From assembly GCF_937996225.1 (NCBI RefSeq), contig NZ_CALKTC010000070.1, positions 1-27,860 of the forward strand: 27,860 nucleotides of DNA, given 5' to 3'. A program made the translations under genes and the position numbers. Positions 14,488 to 22,290 of this stretch are shown in pieces. Below the pieces are notes generated by a model. The model did not search any database and had not been told where the DNA came from. It worked only from the letters and a program-made list of their open reading frames with translations. Numbering within the stretch: position 1 is the first letter of the stretch; every line of letters starts with the position of its first letter. Origin of the DNA: an uncultured Campylobacter sp. GTDB lineage: Bacteria > Campylobacterota > Campylobacteria > Campylobacterales > Campylobacteraceae.

Positions 14488-14512
14488 TGCTGCAAAAAAC
14501 GAGGAGAGAAGA

Positions 14513-14956
14513 ATGAGCCTAATCGCAAACATCAAGGAAAACGAAGGCTTTTGCGGTGAAATTTATGAGGACACAAGGGGCTACAAGACTATCGGCTACG
14601 GCTTTTTAGTTTCGGCGCTAAGCAAAGACGAGCTAGCACTAAACGGCGGAAAGATAGAGCCGATGGGCCGCGCGGCGGCGGATCAAATTTTAGAGCTGAA
14701 ATTAAAAAAGTTAAAGCCTAGGGTATTTGAAGCCTTTGCCTGGCTTCAAGACAAACCGCAAAACGTGCAGGACGTAGTGATAGAGATGTGCTATCAGATG
14801 GACGTTAACAAGGTTAAAAAATTCGTTACGACGCTTCACTACATAAGAACTAGCGAATATGAAAAGGCTATCGCAAACGGACTTCGCAGCCTCTGGGCGC
14901 AGCAAACTCCAAATCGTGCAAAGAAGGTGCTAAATGGACTACTTTCTAAATCTTAA
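14513..14956 (+). CDS. Endolysin, T4-type lysozyme (GH24)
   Basis: At 147 residues, the glutamate, aspartate and threonine of T4 lysozyme fall at E11, D20 and T26, the same numbers as in T4 lysozyme, within ENEGFCGEIYEDTRGYKTIGYG-type sequence. It cleaves the glycan strands of peptidoglycan at the end of infection. There is no signal peptide or signal-anchor, so it needs a holin. I chose ATG 14513, with GAGGAG at 14501-14506, over the TTG at 14465, which lies inside the operator repeats. It is the first gene of the rightward late operon, and its end overlaps the spanin gene. Confidence 0.92.
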   Translation: MSLIANIKENEGFCGEIYEDTRGYKTIGYGFLVSALSKDELALNGGKIEPMGRAAADQILELKLKKLKPRVFEAFAWLQDKPQNVQDVVIEMCYQMDVNKVKKFVTTLHYIRTSEYEKAIANGLRSLWAQQTPNRAKKVLNGLLSKS

Positions 14957-15245
14957 ATTTGTAGGCATCGCCTTTGCGGCAACGCTGGTCGCAAGCGGAA
15001 TTTGCATAGCGCTTCTAAAAAGCGATATTTCGCAGCTAAGCACCGAAAATGCAGGGCTAAAGGTGCAGTTACAGCAATGCGAGCTAAATCTAAGCCTGCA
15101 AAACGCCGCGATCAAATCCCTTGAGGTGAATGCAAGCCGCCGTAACGAGGATAAGATCAAAAACGTTTCAAAAATTTACGTCAAAGATAAAAGTTGTGAG
15201 GCACAACTCGATGCGTATAAAAAACTTCTTAATAGCGCTTTTTAG
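14934..15245 (+). CDS. Inner-membrane spanin (Rz-like)
   Basis: This 103-residue protein has one N-terminal membrane segment (about residues 8-28, FVGIAFAATLVASGICIALL) and then a long periplasmic coiled coil (about 30-75). This is the form of an i-spanin, which joins inner and outer membranes in the last step of lysis. Its start overlaps the endolysin, and its end overlaps the lipoprotein gene at 15211. This nested or overlapping pair is characteristic of Rz/Rz1 units. No sequence-level family match is needed for the call; it rests on topology and position. Confidence 0.8.
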   Translation: MDYFLNLKFVGIAFAATLVASGICIALLKSDISQLSTENAGLKVQLQQCELNLSLQNAAIKSLEVNASRRNEDKIKNVSKIYVKDKSCEAQLDAYKKLLNSAF

Positions 15246-15435
15246 CGTACTTTGTTTACTCGGCTGCAGCGCAAAGGAGCCGCAAATAAAGCAAGTCTAT
15301 GTGCCGGTGCGCTGTAATCTGAAAATGCCGCTTAAACCTGCGGCAAACGGCAGCTTTGAAGCGCATAAAGAGCTTGTGAGGTACTTTTTGAGATGCGAGG
15401 AGATAGCCAAAGACTGCACGGGAGAGAAACGATGA
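15211..15435 (+). CDS. Outer-membrane spanin lipoprotein (Rz1-like)
   Basis: This 74-residue protein starts MRIKNFLIALFSVLCLLGCS. The signal peptide ends in lipobox LLGC with the lipid-bearing cysteine at residue 19. The mature part is short and contains proline (KMPLKPA), like other o-spanins. It begins inside the i-spanin gene in another frame. Together they would bridge the envelope and fuse the membranes after the murein is cut. The TGA stop overlaps the ATG of the next gene. Confidence 0.82.
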   Translation: MRIKNFLIALFSVLCLLGCSAKEPQIKQVYVPVRCNLKMPLKPAANGSFEAHKELVRYFLRCEEIAKDCTGEKR

Positions 15436-15614
15436 AAGCTTTGATTTATTTACTGAGGGCTTTTGTCTTAGTGGTATTTAATCTTGAGCTTTACGTAGTC
15501 TTTGACAATCTTATACGAAGCGAAAATTTAGTACTCCTGCTTTGGTCGCTTTGTATAGGCGTTACGGGTGCTCTTTTTTCGCCTGCGTCGCTCTATAGAA
15601 CCTTTAAAGTATGA
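15432..15614 (+). CDS. Small two-span membrane protein of the lysis cassette
   Basis: This 60-residue protein has two hydrophobic stretches (about residues 5-25 and 32-50) separated by a charged turn (DNLIRSEN). GGAGAG precedes its ATG, which overlaps the o-spanin stop by four bases. It sits between spanins and the holin-like gene and could be a second holin, a pinholin or an antiholin. No specific family is recognised. Confidence 0.65.
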   Translation: MKALIYLLRAFVLVVFNLELYVVFDNLIRSENLVLLLWSLCIGVTGALFSPASLYRTFKV

Positions 15615-15617
15615 GCA

Positions 15618-15911
15618 ATGGAGTATCTGCTTTATGTGCTAGCTGCGGGCGTTGCGGGCAGCGTAACGGCTTTTTTGAAACATGGCGAGCGTGGCGCGGG
15701 CAATTTTATCAAACGAGTATTGGACGGCTGTTTTAGCGCATACATCGTTTATGAAATATCTTTCTTTTTCTTCAAAGATATGCGCCTGAGCCTTGCGATC
15801 TGCGGGATCGGCGCCTTTAAAGGTAGCGGAATTTTGGATTTGGCAGTCGGATTTATAAGAAATAAATTTGATCTAGACGATAGAAACAAGGACGAACAAT
15901 ATGAGCAATAA
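15618..15911 (+). CDS. Holin, LydA/phage holin 3 type
   Basis: This 97-residue protein has three hydrophobic segments: an N-terminal one (about 3-20), LDGCFSAYIVYEISFFFF (about 35-53) and LAICGIGAFKGSGILDLAVGFI (about 58-80). The motif FLKHGERGAGNFIKRVLDGC and the charged C-terminus (DLDDRNKDEQYEQ) match the LydA/phage holin 3 group. It would open the inner membrane for the endolysin. The ribosome site is weak, and three bases separate it from the previous gene. Its end overlaps the start of the gpV gene, joining lysis and tail genes into one operon. Confidence 0.78.
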   Translation: MEYLLYVLAAGVAGSVTAFLKHGERGAGNFIKRVLDGCFSAYIVYEISFFFFKDMRLSLAICGIGAFKGSGILDLAVGFIRNKFDLDDRNKDEQYEQ

Positions 15912-16506
15912 CCTAAACGAGATCGGCATCATCAGCGAAGTAAGCGGAGATCGCGCAAGGGTTGCGATCGGCGATATGGTCACCGACTTCTTACCCGTAT
16001 TCCAGCCTTTTGCCAATTCTTTCGCCACGGGCTTCGCGCCGATTCGCGTTGGAGAGCAGGTGCTTGTGCTGCCGATACGAGGCGAGCTCAATGCAGGCGT
16101 GATCCTACGTGGTATCTATCAGGCCGCTCACAAGGCGGCCGCGACCGATAAGAAGATCCACGCAAGTTTTGAGGATGGAGTAAGCTTTTCGTATGATACG
16201 GCTAGCTCCAGCCTTGAAATTTCAAGTCCGAAGCAGATCAATATCACCTGCGAAAACGCAAGCTTGACCGCAAAAAGCGTAAACGTAAAAGCGGATGATA
16301 CTACCGTGCAAAGCGGAAATATCAAGCTTTTGGGAAATACGATCATTCAAGGATCAATCTCGACCGCAGGAAGCGGCGGAGGAAGCGGAAGCTTTGCGAT
16401 CAATGGAGATCTCAATATCACAGGCTCGCTCAAGGCAAGCGGCGACATCAGCGACGGCAGAGGCTCGCTTTCGAGCCATACCAACGGCGGAGTAGCGAGG
16501 GATTAG
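15901..16506 (+). CDS. V: Baseplate spike protein, P2 gpV-like
   Basis: At 201 residues, the N-terminal OB-fold region (IGIISEVSGDRARVAIGDM...GEQVLVLPIRGELNAGVILRGIYQ) is followed by a beta-helical repeat region. It ends in a Gly/Ser-rich stretch and the apex-like HTNGG near the C-terminus. P2 gpV forms the trimeric spike at the end of the tail that pierces the outer membrane. The order V-W-J-I then follows as in P2. The long hairpin cassette immediately after it fills the gap before gpW. Confidence 0.9.
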   Translation: MSNNLNEIGIISEVSGDRARVAIGDMVTDFLPVFQPFANSFATGFAPIRVGEQVLVLPIRGELNAGVILRGIYQAAHKAAATDKKIHASFEDGVSFSYDTASSSLEISSPKQINITCENASLTAKSVNVKADDTTVQSGNIKLLGNTIIQGSISTAGSGGGSGSFAINGDLNITGSLKASGDISDGRGSLSSHTNGGVARD

Positions 16507-16537
16507 GATGAAAAGAGTAACAAGAAGGCTTTTCTTT

Positions 16538-16657
16538 GGGGCGGAAGGGGGGTTTAAATTGCGAGGTCCCCCCCCTCCCCGCCCCAAGCCCCACCCATCC
16601 CCCTACGACGCTAGAGGTGCAAGCCTTCGGCTTGAGTTTATTTTATGCGCTTCGCGC
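16538..16657 (+). repeat. Hairpin cassette A after gpV
   Basis: The first hairpin pairs GGGGCGGAAGGGGGG (16538-16552) with the C-rich run 16568-16585, with TTGCGAGG in its loop (16559-16566). The second is CAAGCC-TTC-GGCTTG (16620-16634). The third is GCGC-TTC-GCGC (16647-16657). The order, the loop sequence TTGCGAGG and the AGGTGC just before the second hairpin are shared with cassette C (23007-23102). The eight-C run at 16568-16575 is prone to slippage. Confidence 0.75.
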
Positions 16658-16668
16658 GAGGAGCAAGG

Positions 16669-16953
16669 ATGAAATATTTAGTAAGTATCGAAGATAGCAT
16701 AAAAGATATCCTCAGCACCCCTATCGGCTCGCGGGTAATGCTGCCCGAATATGGCAGCCGTCTTTTTGAGCTGATCGATAGACGGGTCAATGATGAGTTT
16801 AGAGCCGATTTGAGCTACTTCGTCATCGAAGCAGTGCAAAGATGGGAGAAGAGAGTGCAGATCGACGAAGTGAAGCTCGTGAGCTTCAAAGATCACAAGC
16901 TGCGTTTTAAAATTTTGCTAACAAACGGCAAAGAGATCGGAGTAGAGATATGA
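16669..16953 (+). CDS. W: Baseplate wedge protein, gpW/gp25-like
   Basis: This 94-residue protein of the GPW/gp25 family has the core IEDSIKDILSTPIGSRVMLPEYGSRLFELID, whose arginine, proline, glutamate and glycine pattern is diagnostic. It is a lysozyme-like-fold wedge protein that links the baseplate hub to gpJ. I chose the ATG at 16669 (GAGGAG upstream) over 16645. A 54-codon open frame from 16508 ends with a TGA overlapping this ATG, but that frame is probably fortuitous. The gene overlaps gpJ by four bases. Confidence 0.92.
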   Translation: MKYLVSIEDSIKDILSTPIGSRVMLPEYGSRLFELIDRRVNDEFRADLSYFVIEAVQRWEKRVQIDEVKLVSFKDHKLRFKILLTNGKEIGVEI

Positions 16954-18035
16954 GCTTTCTTAAAAATTTGCCCTATCCCAATGTAATCGAACAGCTTAGC
17001 TACGATGAAATTTTAAAAGCCGTTAAAGAGCTTTTTAAAAAGAATTTAAATGATGATGAAATTTCACTTCTTGAGAGCGATCGTTTTTCGGCCTTGCTTG
17101 AAACGCTTGCATATCGAGAGCTTCTTTTGCGCGCCCGCATAAATAGCGCCGTAAAATCTATGCTGCTACCTTTCGCGCAGGGGGCTGATCTTGACAATAT
17201 CGTTGCGATGTACGGTATAGAACGGCTAAGGGGCGAAAAGCCCGTAGCGGAAGTGGAATTCACCCTAAGTATGGCGCGCGATTCGGACGTACTAATCCCA
17301 AAAGGCACTATCTTGTGCGCAAGCTCCGGCGAGCTTGCCGCTATCAAAGATGACATCACGATCGCAGCGGGGCAGCTAAAGGGTGCGGGCCACAGCATCC
17401 TACAAGCCTTCATCAAGCAAAGCGATCTAAAATGCGAGCTCATCCAAACGCCTTTTTCATTCGTACTCGAGGCGCGCCAAACATCGCGCTTTGAAGGTGG
17501 CGCAGATAAGGAGAGCGACGAGAGACTGCGCGATCGCGCCGTGCTTTCGCTGGAGCGATTTTCTACGGCAGGAAGCAGGAAAGCCTATATCTATCACGCG
17601 CTAAATGCCAACGCCAAGGTAGAAGAAGTAAGCGCGATAAACGGAGGGCCTGGCATCGTAAAACTTTATCTAAAAACTACCGATATGAGCGAAGAAACAA
17701 GAGCGGACGTGCAAAGCTATCTAAGCGGCGAGCGGGTGCGACCGCTTTGCGACACCGTAGTCGTAGAAAACGCCAAAGTCATAAACGCCGTAATAAAAGC
17801 CGAGCTCGAGCTAAAAGATATGCTTTTGCAAGCCGGGGTTCAAAGCGAGATAGAGGCTAGCAGGACAAGCCTAAGCTTAGGCGAGGATCTAAATTTAAGC
17901 TATATCTATTCTACTCTGCACCGCGAGGGAGTGTATCGCGTAAATCTAAAGCAGCCCGCCGCCGATATAAAAGCGGACGTGGATAGCTTTGTGAAAATCA
18001 AATTTGAGCTCAGCTTCGCAAAGGCTAATCTATGA
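16950..18035 (+). CDS. J: Baseplate assembly protein J
   Basis: This 361-residue protein matches the baseplate J (P2 gpJ/Mu gp47) family. The N-terminal helical part has LLESDRFSALLETLAYRELLLRARINSAVKSMLLPFAQGADLDNIVAMYGIERL. The middle has VEFTLSMARDSDVLIPKGTILCASSGE, followed by SDERLRDRAVLSLERFSTAGSRKAYIYHALNAN. The beta-rich C-terminus has VKLYLKTTDMSEETRADVQSYLSGERVRPLCDTVVV. It forms the inner baseplate ring with gpW and gpI. ATGA overlaps join it to both neighbours. Confidence 0.93.
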   Translation: MSFLKNLPYPNVIEQLSYDEILKAVKELFKKNLNDDEISLLESDRFSALLETLAYRELLLRARINSAVKSMLLPFAQGADLDNIVAMYGIERLRGEKPVAEVEFTLSMARDSDVLIPKGTILCASSGELAAIKDDITIAAGQLKGAGHSILQAFIKQSDLKCELIQTPFSFVLEARQTSRFEGGADKESDERLRDRAVLSLERFSTAGSRKAYIYHALNANAKVEEVSAINGGPGIVKLYLKTTDMSEETRADVQSYLSGERVRPLCDTVVVENAKVINAVIKAELELKDMLLQAGVQSEIEASRTSLSLGEDLNLSYIYSTLHREGVYRVNLKQPAADIKADVDSFVKIKFELSFAKANL

Positions 18036-18586
18036 GTATCCTACCGAGTGGAAAGCCAAAATTTGACAAGAAGCTTGACGACCTTTTTGGGCTGAGCCTT
18101 GCAGGGCTTGATATAGGCGTGATAAATATCCTGGCGGATAGCTGCCCCGCTTCGCTTCTTGCGATTTTGGCAGATAGCCTGGATGTGAACATAGACGGGC
18201 TTAATGAAACCGGTGCGCGGTTACTCATCAAAGAGGCCTTTAAAATTCACTACTATTCAGGCACCTTCTATGCGGTCAAAAAAGCGGTGAATGCGATCGA
18301 TAGCGGAGCGATCATAGTAGAGGGAAATTTAGGACAGAAATATGACGGCTCTATCAAATATGATAGAAGCAGATTTTACGGCTCAAATTCGCATTGGGCC
18401 GAATATAGCATCATAAGCAGCGTTCCTCTTTCAAAGAGTAAGGCGGCGGCGATAGCGGAAGCGGCAAAAGCGGCGGCGCCCGCAAGGTGCGTGCTAGCTC
18501 TGATCGAGCATTCAACAAATCAGATCAAGCACGACGGGCAAATCAGATACAACGACCAATTCAACTATGGAGCATACAGTGGCTAA
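18032..18586 (+). CDS. I: Tail protein I
   Basis: This 184-residue protein follows the P2 gpI family: ILADSCPASLLAILADSLDV near residue 35, ARLLIKEAFKIHYYSGTFYAVKKAVNAI, and a C-terminal KSKAAAIAEAAKAAAPARCVLALIE. gpI connects baseplate wedge to fibres. The last 45 residues include repeated basic and aromatic segments (IKYDRSRFYG, IRYNDQFNYGAY), possibly the fibre-contacting part. The gene overlaps J by four bases and the fibre gene by eight. Confidence 0.88.
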   Translation: MSILPSGKPKFDKKLDDLFGLSLAGLDIGVINILADSCPASLLAILADSLDVNIDGLNETGARLLIKEAFKIHYYSGTFYAVKKAVNAIDSGAIIVEGNLGQKYDGSIKYDRSRFYGSNSHWAEYSIISSVPLSKSKAAAIAEAAKAAAPARCVLALIEHSTNQIKHDGQIRYNDQFNYGAYSG

Positions 18587-19811
18587 TATCAAAGAAGATA
18601 AAATTTGGGAAGAAGGGATATATCAGCTCGAAGTAACCGACCCCGTAGTGGGCGGAGTAGACGGCATCAGTAATAAGCAGGCAAAGCAGCTTGCGAACCG
18701 TACTAGCTATCTCAAGAAGCAAGTCGAGGATAATAAGTCCGGCGCGGATCTCGCGCTTGCGACAAAGCGCGATGTAAGCGATAGCTACTCAAAAACCGAG
18801 GTGGATGAAAAGTTTACCGATACGGGCAAACTCATCAAAGAAAAGCTCGACAAAACCGAAGCTGCCGCCGATAGCGCAAAACTCGGCGGGCTCGCTGCCG
18901 AGAAATATGCCCTCAAATCCGAAGCGAGCGACGGGCTGAAGATCGGCTCCTATCTGTTTTGGTCGAGCGATCGAACTACACCGGCGGGCTTCCTTCCGTG
19001 CGACGGTAGACGGCTTGCAAAGAGCGAGTATATCGAGCTTTTCGATGTCATCGGCTATACCTATGGCGGCAACGGCGAGCACTTCAATCTGCCGAAATTC
19101 AACGACGGCAAATTTATCCGCGGCACGGGCGGCAATGCGGCGAGCCTTGGGATAGCGCAAGATGATGCGATCAGGAATATCCAAGGCTGGCTCGCAGTTA
19201 TGAGCAACGATGTCAGACAAGCAGACGGGGCCTTTAAAATGTCAGAAATTATGGGGTATGGATTTAATGACGGAACTTCTGACCCTGTTTATAAAGTGTC
19301 TTTTGATGCTTCAAATGTGGTACCTGTAGCCTCTGAAAACCGCCCCTATAATATGAGCGTGATCATACTCATAAAGGTAAAAAACGTCTTTGAGGCCACG
19401 AATGTGGATAAATCCCCGTATGCTACCGAGGTAAAAGCGGGCATCGTAAAGCTCAAAAATTCCATCACGGGAAATTTGGCAGATACCGCGGTATCGGAAA
19501 AGGCGGCGAAAGAATACATGGACAAAAACGCTAGCATCGGTATAGGCCAAACGTGGCAGGATGTCACAACTCAAAGACAATACGGAGTAGTCTATACAAA
19601 TACCACAGATAGGCCTATTATGGTTTATGTAAAGACTTCATCTGGAAATGGGCAAATAGTAACTTTGTTTGTCAATGGTATAGAAGCAGCAAACGGAGGC
19701 TATGCTCACGGTAGCGGAGACGACGGTATAAATTGCATAGTGCCGCCAAATGCGACATACAAGCTCGCTGGGAATGGTACGGGCTTTGGGAAATGGGCGG
19801 AGCTAAGATAA
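18579..19811 (+). CDS. Tail fibre protein with collar domain
   Basis: It is 410 residues from GTG 18579. The N-terminus is an attachment region with QAKQLANRTSYLKKQVEDN. A collar domain with SSDRTTPAGFLPCDGR, YGGNGEHFNLPKFNDGKFIRGTGG lies at about residues 130-190, and a predicted receptor-binding end contains a beta-rich segment. It would bind the host surface. I prefer GTG 18579 (MANIKEDKIW) because GGAG at 18569-18572 is correctly spaced; the ATG at 18567 has no ribosome site. Nearly identical codons in part of the middle suggest recombination, as usual for fibres. Confidence 0.85.
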   Translation: MANIKEDKIWEEGIYQLEVTDPVVGGVDGISNKQAKQLANRTSYLKKQVEDNKSGADLALATKRDVSDSYSKTEVDEKFTDTGKLIKEKLDKTEAAADSAKLGGLAAEKYALKSEASDGLKIGSYLFWSSDRTTPAGFLPCDGRRLAKSEYIELFDVIGYTYGGNGEHFNLPKFNDGKFIRGTGGNAASLGIAQDDAIRNIQGWLAVMSNDVRQADGAFKMSEIMGYGFNDGTSDPVYKVSFDASNVVPVASENRPYNMSVIILIKVKNVFEATNVDKSPYATEVKAGIVKLKNSITGNLADTAVSEKAAKEYMDKNASIGIGQTWQDVTTQRQYGVVYTNTTDRPIMVYVKTSSGNGQIVTLFVNGIEAANGGYAHGSGDDGINCIVPPNATYKLAGNGTGFGKWAELR

Positions 19812-19820
19812 GGAATAAAG

Positions 19821-20312
19821 ATGAAATACTACAAAAATTCACAAAACGAAGTCTATGCCTATGACGATGACGTGGGCGAAGAACAAATAGCGGAGGGGTT
19901 AACCAAGATAACAGAAGCACAGGCAAAAAGTATGCTTGAGCCGAGCCTTGAGGAGCTCAAAGCCGCAAAGACCGCAGAGCTCGCTTCGTGGGTGAACGCA
20001 ATGGGCGAGAGCTGCAAGGTTGAGATCAAAGACTTTGGTGCCGTCAACGGCGGCTATAAATACCTGCTCAATATCGAAGCTATGATCGATACTTTTGATA
20101 GTCTAGAAGTGCGGGCGTTTCGAATGCACGATAATTCGATGAAAAAGATAAACGGACAAGAGGATCTCAAAAAGATCAAGCGCGCCATTCAGATTGCCGG
20201 GCAGAAACTGCACGTGCTGAAATGGGGGCATGAACTCAAAATTGAAAAAGCCAAAAACAAAAAAGAGCTAGACGCGATCATTTTCACAGATACGATAGAG
20301 GTGGCGCTATGA
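19821..20312 (+). CDS. Tail fibre assembly-like protein (DUF4376)
   Basis: At 163 residues, the N-terminus (MKYYKNSQNEVYAYDDDVGEEQIAEGLTKITEAQAK) resembles small fibre-assembly chaperones that start from a Lys/Tyr-rich strand. The C-terminal half has the DUF4376 pattern YKYLLNIEAMIDTFDSLEVRAFRMHDNSMKKI. Such proteins follow the fibre gene and help it trimerise. AAGGAATAAAG precedes the ATG. It overlaps the next gene by four bases. Confidence 0.75.
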   Translation: MKYYKNSQNEVYAYDDDVGEEQIAEGLTKITEAQAKSMLEPSLEELKAAKTAELASWVNAMGESCKVEIKDFGAVNGGYKYLLNIEAMIDTFDSLEVRAFRMHDNSMKKINGQEDLKKIKRAIQIAGQKLHVLKWGHELKIEKAKNKKELDAIIFTDTIEVAL

Positions 20313-20566
20313 GCTACCTTTTGATCTTTATCTCGGCATTCATACTTGGAATTCTCGCCTGCCCTATCGTGATTTTCTTGCGGGCGCGCAAATGCGATCA
20401 GTGGGATCATTCCAATATGATGAATATCCTTAGGGTGATCGCCCATCTTGCGACGCATCCGGACGATTTCGCGAAGTTTCGCTACGAGGACGGCTCAAAG
20501 CCTTTCTGGTATCTAGGTAGCGACGAGTTTGCAGACATAGTCAAGAGCCGCCCAAAGGAGCGATGA
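20309..20566 (+). CDS. Hypothetical small membrane-anchored protein
   Basis: This 85-residue protein has one N-terminal membrane segment (about residues 3-24) followed by a polar part with DQWDHSNMMNILRVIAHLATHPDDF and a C-terminal PFWYLGSDEFADIV. I do not recognise the family. It overlaps the fibre-assembly gene at an ATGA and the next gene by one base. This pair interrupts the P2-like order between fibres and sheath and looks like an accessory insert. The function could be superinfection exclusion or lysis, but nothing shows it. Confidence 0.65.
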   Translation: MSYLLIFISAFILGILACPIVIFLRARKCDQWDHSNMMNILRVIAHLATHPDDFAKFRYEDGSKPFWYLGSDEFADIVKSRPKER

Positions 20567-21108
20567 TGTTTTGGATACTCAATAGATTACGCGGGCGATA
20601 TGCATATTTTGCAAAAATCAACGCTTTGGTAGTGGCGCTTTTGATATTTACCTTTTTAGGAAATTTCTACCTTGCGGTCATCTGCGGGCTAGGCTATCTT
20701 GCAGGCGAAAGCAAAGGCTGGGGCGTATGGGTTGGCGCACTCGTAACCCACGGCAGTTATACCGACGAACACGAAGTAAAATTTATCGAGCGCATCGCCC
20801 GCAAGCTCATTAAAGACCCGCGCGCGCATTGGCTAGGCTATTGCAGGCTCTGCCTCTTTTTGCGCGGGTTGCTTTGGTGGCTACCGGTATTTGTGCCGCT
20901 GCTCTTTGCGGGCATTTATGGCGCGCCGCTTCTAGCCGTAGCGCTTGCAGTAGGTTTTCCGCTTGCTTGTGAGCTAGGATACCGCACGAAATGGACGTTA
21001 CGATTTCGAGCTTTTGAGGCAAGCGATGCGTGGGGCAGGCAGGAAGTATTTTACGGGGCCATGCAGGACTTGGCGTTTATCGCCATATATTTGATATCGA
21101 AATTTTAA
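20566..21108 (+). CDS. Hypothetical multi-span membrane protein
   Basis: This protein is 180 residues from ATG 20566. AAGGAG at 20555-20560 fits this ATG (5 bases) better than the ATG at 20563 (2 bases). It has about four to five hydrophobic segments (about 18-50, 115-140 and 160-178 strongest) and a charged cytoplasmic-type loop EHEVKFIERIARKLIKD. I do not recognise it. With the previous gene it forms a coupled membrane pair inserted between fibre and sheath genes. Confidence 0.65.
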   Translation: MFWILNRLRGRYAYFAKINALVVALLIFTFLGNFYLAVICGLGYLAGESKGWGVWVGALVTHGSYTDEHEVKFIERIARKLIKDPRAHWLGYCRLCLFLRGLLWWLPVFVPLLFAGIYGAPLLAVALAVGFPLACELGYRTKWTLRFRAFEASDAWGRQEVFYGAMQDLAFIAIYLISKF

Positions 21109-21122
21109 ACAAAGGAGAAAAG

Positions 21123-22286
21123 ATGGCTGCAAAATTTGGAGTAAACATAACCGTTTCGGCAGAGGCGGCGCGACCGATAAGCGTGGAGAGTACTACACCC
21201 ATCGGGATCGCAGGATATGAAGAGGTGCTGGAAAACGGCCTGCATTTTTTTATGACGACCGATAAGGCAATTGATGCGATCGAGGCGATCTATAAGGAGA
21301 AAAAGGGCAAATCTGAAAGCTTCAAACAAGGCTCGATCTACCGCGCGCTAAAAGCGATAGCAGATCAGGCGGTACAAACGCAAATCATCCTATCGGTCTT
21401 TACTCGCACCGACAATAATGACGATAGCGACGACATTACTGCTTGCAAGGCTGCTATAGAAGCTTTCAAAAATGCAAAGTCTGCCACCGGCTACCGCCCA
21501 AATTTACTCATCGCGCCGGAGTTTTCGGGAGAGGACGCGATAAAATCCGCGCTTGAGACAATGGCGACGCGCCTTAAAGCGACCGGTATCGTCGATCTCA
21601 AAGCTTCAAGCGCAAGCGAAGCTATCACAAAGATGGGAAGCTTCGGCACCTCTCGCCTGCTCGCCGCCTATCCTTTCGTCAAGACGTGGGACGATGAAAC
21701 AAACGATTATACAATGACGCCTCAATCGGCTCGTATCGCCGGAATGATCGCCTATGTAGATGGCCTTAGCGAATTTGGCTACAGCGACAGCTATTCTAAC
21801 CGAGTGATGGGCGGCATCAGCGGCACGGCAATAGACGTGGACTTTGAGATGGGAGAGACCTGCACGGCAGATGAGCTTAGAGCAGCGCATATCAGCACGA
21901 TCATTCGCGAGCAGGGCTTCAGGGCTTGGGGCGGAGAGACTAGCGATGTTGATAGCATTTGGCAGGATCTTGCCAGGGTAAGGATTTTTGATCGTATCTC
22001 GCAGGCTTGCCAAAAAGGGGTGTTTTTCGCGATAGATCGCAAAGCAGATCAACTCTATCACGCAAAAAGAAGCGTAGATGAGTTACTGCGGGCTCTCGTA
22101 GGAGCTAGAGTGTTACTCGGGTATGAGCTTAGCTGGAGTGCGAAAAATACTTTAGCAAATATCACGGCTGGTAAATTTTACTTAGATGTGCGCATGCAAA
22201 ACAATCCGATTGTAAAGCAACTAACGCTGGATTTCATCTACGTAGATACATACGGAAAAGTGCTAATGGATGCGCTCAGCAGGTGA
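21123..22286 (+). CDS. FI: Tail sheath protein, P2 FI-like
   Basis: At 387 residues it is close to P2 FI (about 396). The start MAAKFGVNITVSAEAARPISVESTTPIGIAGY is a typical sheath opening. The middle has RLLAAYPFVKTWDDETNDYTMTPQSARIAGMIAYVDG, and the conserved end has FYLDVRMQNNPIVKQLTLDFIYVDTY. The sheath contracts to drive the tube into the cell. ATG 21123 has AAAGGAG upstream; the longer frame from 21030 is rejected. A strong multi-hairpin cassette follows the stop. Confidence 0.93.
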   Translation: MAAKFGVNITVSAEAARPISVESTTPIGIAGYEEVLENGLHFFMTTDKAIDAIEAIYKEKKGKSESFKQGSIYRALKAIADQAVQTQIILSVFTRTDNNDDSDDITACKAAIEAFKNAKSATGYRPNLLIAPEFSGEDAIKSALETMATRLKATGIVDLKASSASEAITKMGSFGTSRLLAAYPFVKTWDDETNDYTMTPQSARIAGMIAYVDGLSEFGYSDSYSNRVMGGISGTAIDVDFEMGETCTADELRAAHISTIIREQGFRAWGGETSDVDSIWQDLARVRIFDRISQACQKGVFFAIDRKADQLYHAKRSVDELLRALVGARVLLGYELSWSAKNTLANITAGKFYLDVRMQNNPIVKQLTLDFIYVDTYGKVLMDALSR

Positions 22287-22290
22287 GGGG

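Noticed and set aside
18789..19220. Minus-strand 143-codon frame opposite the tail fibre gene
   Set aside because: Shadow of the fibre ORF; no start signal and no family features.
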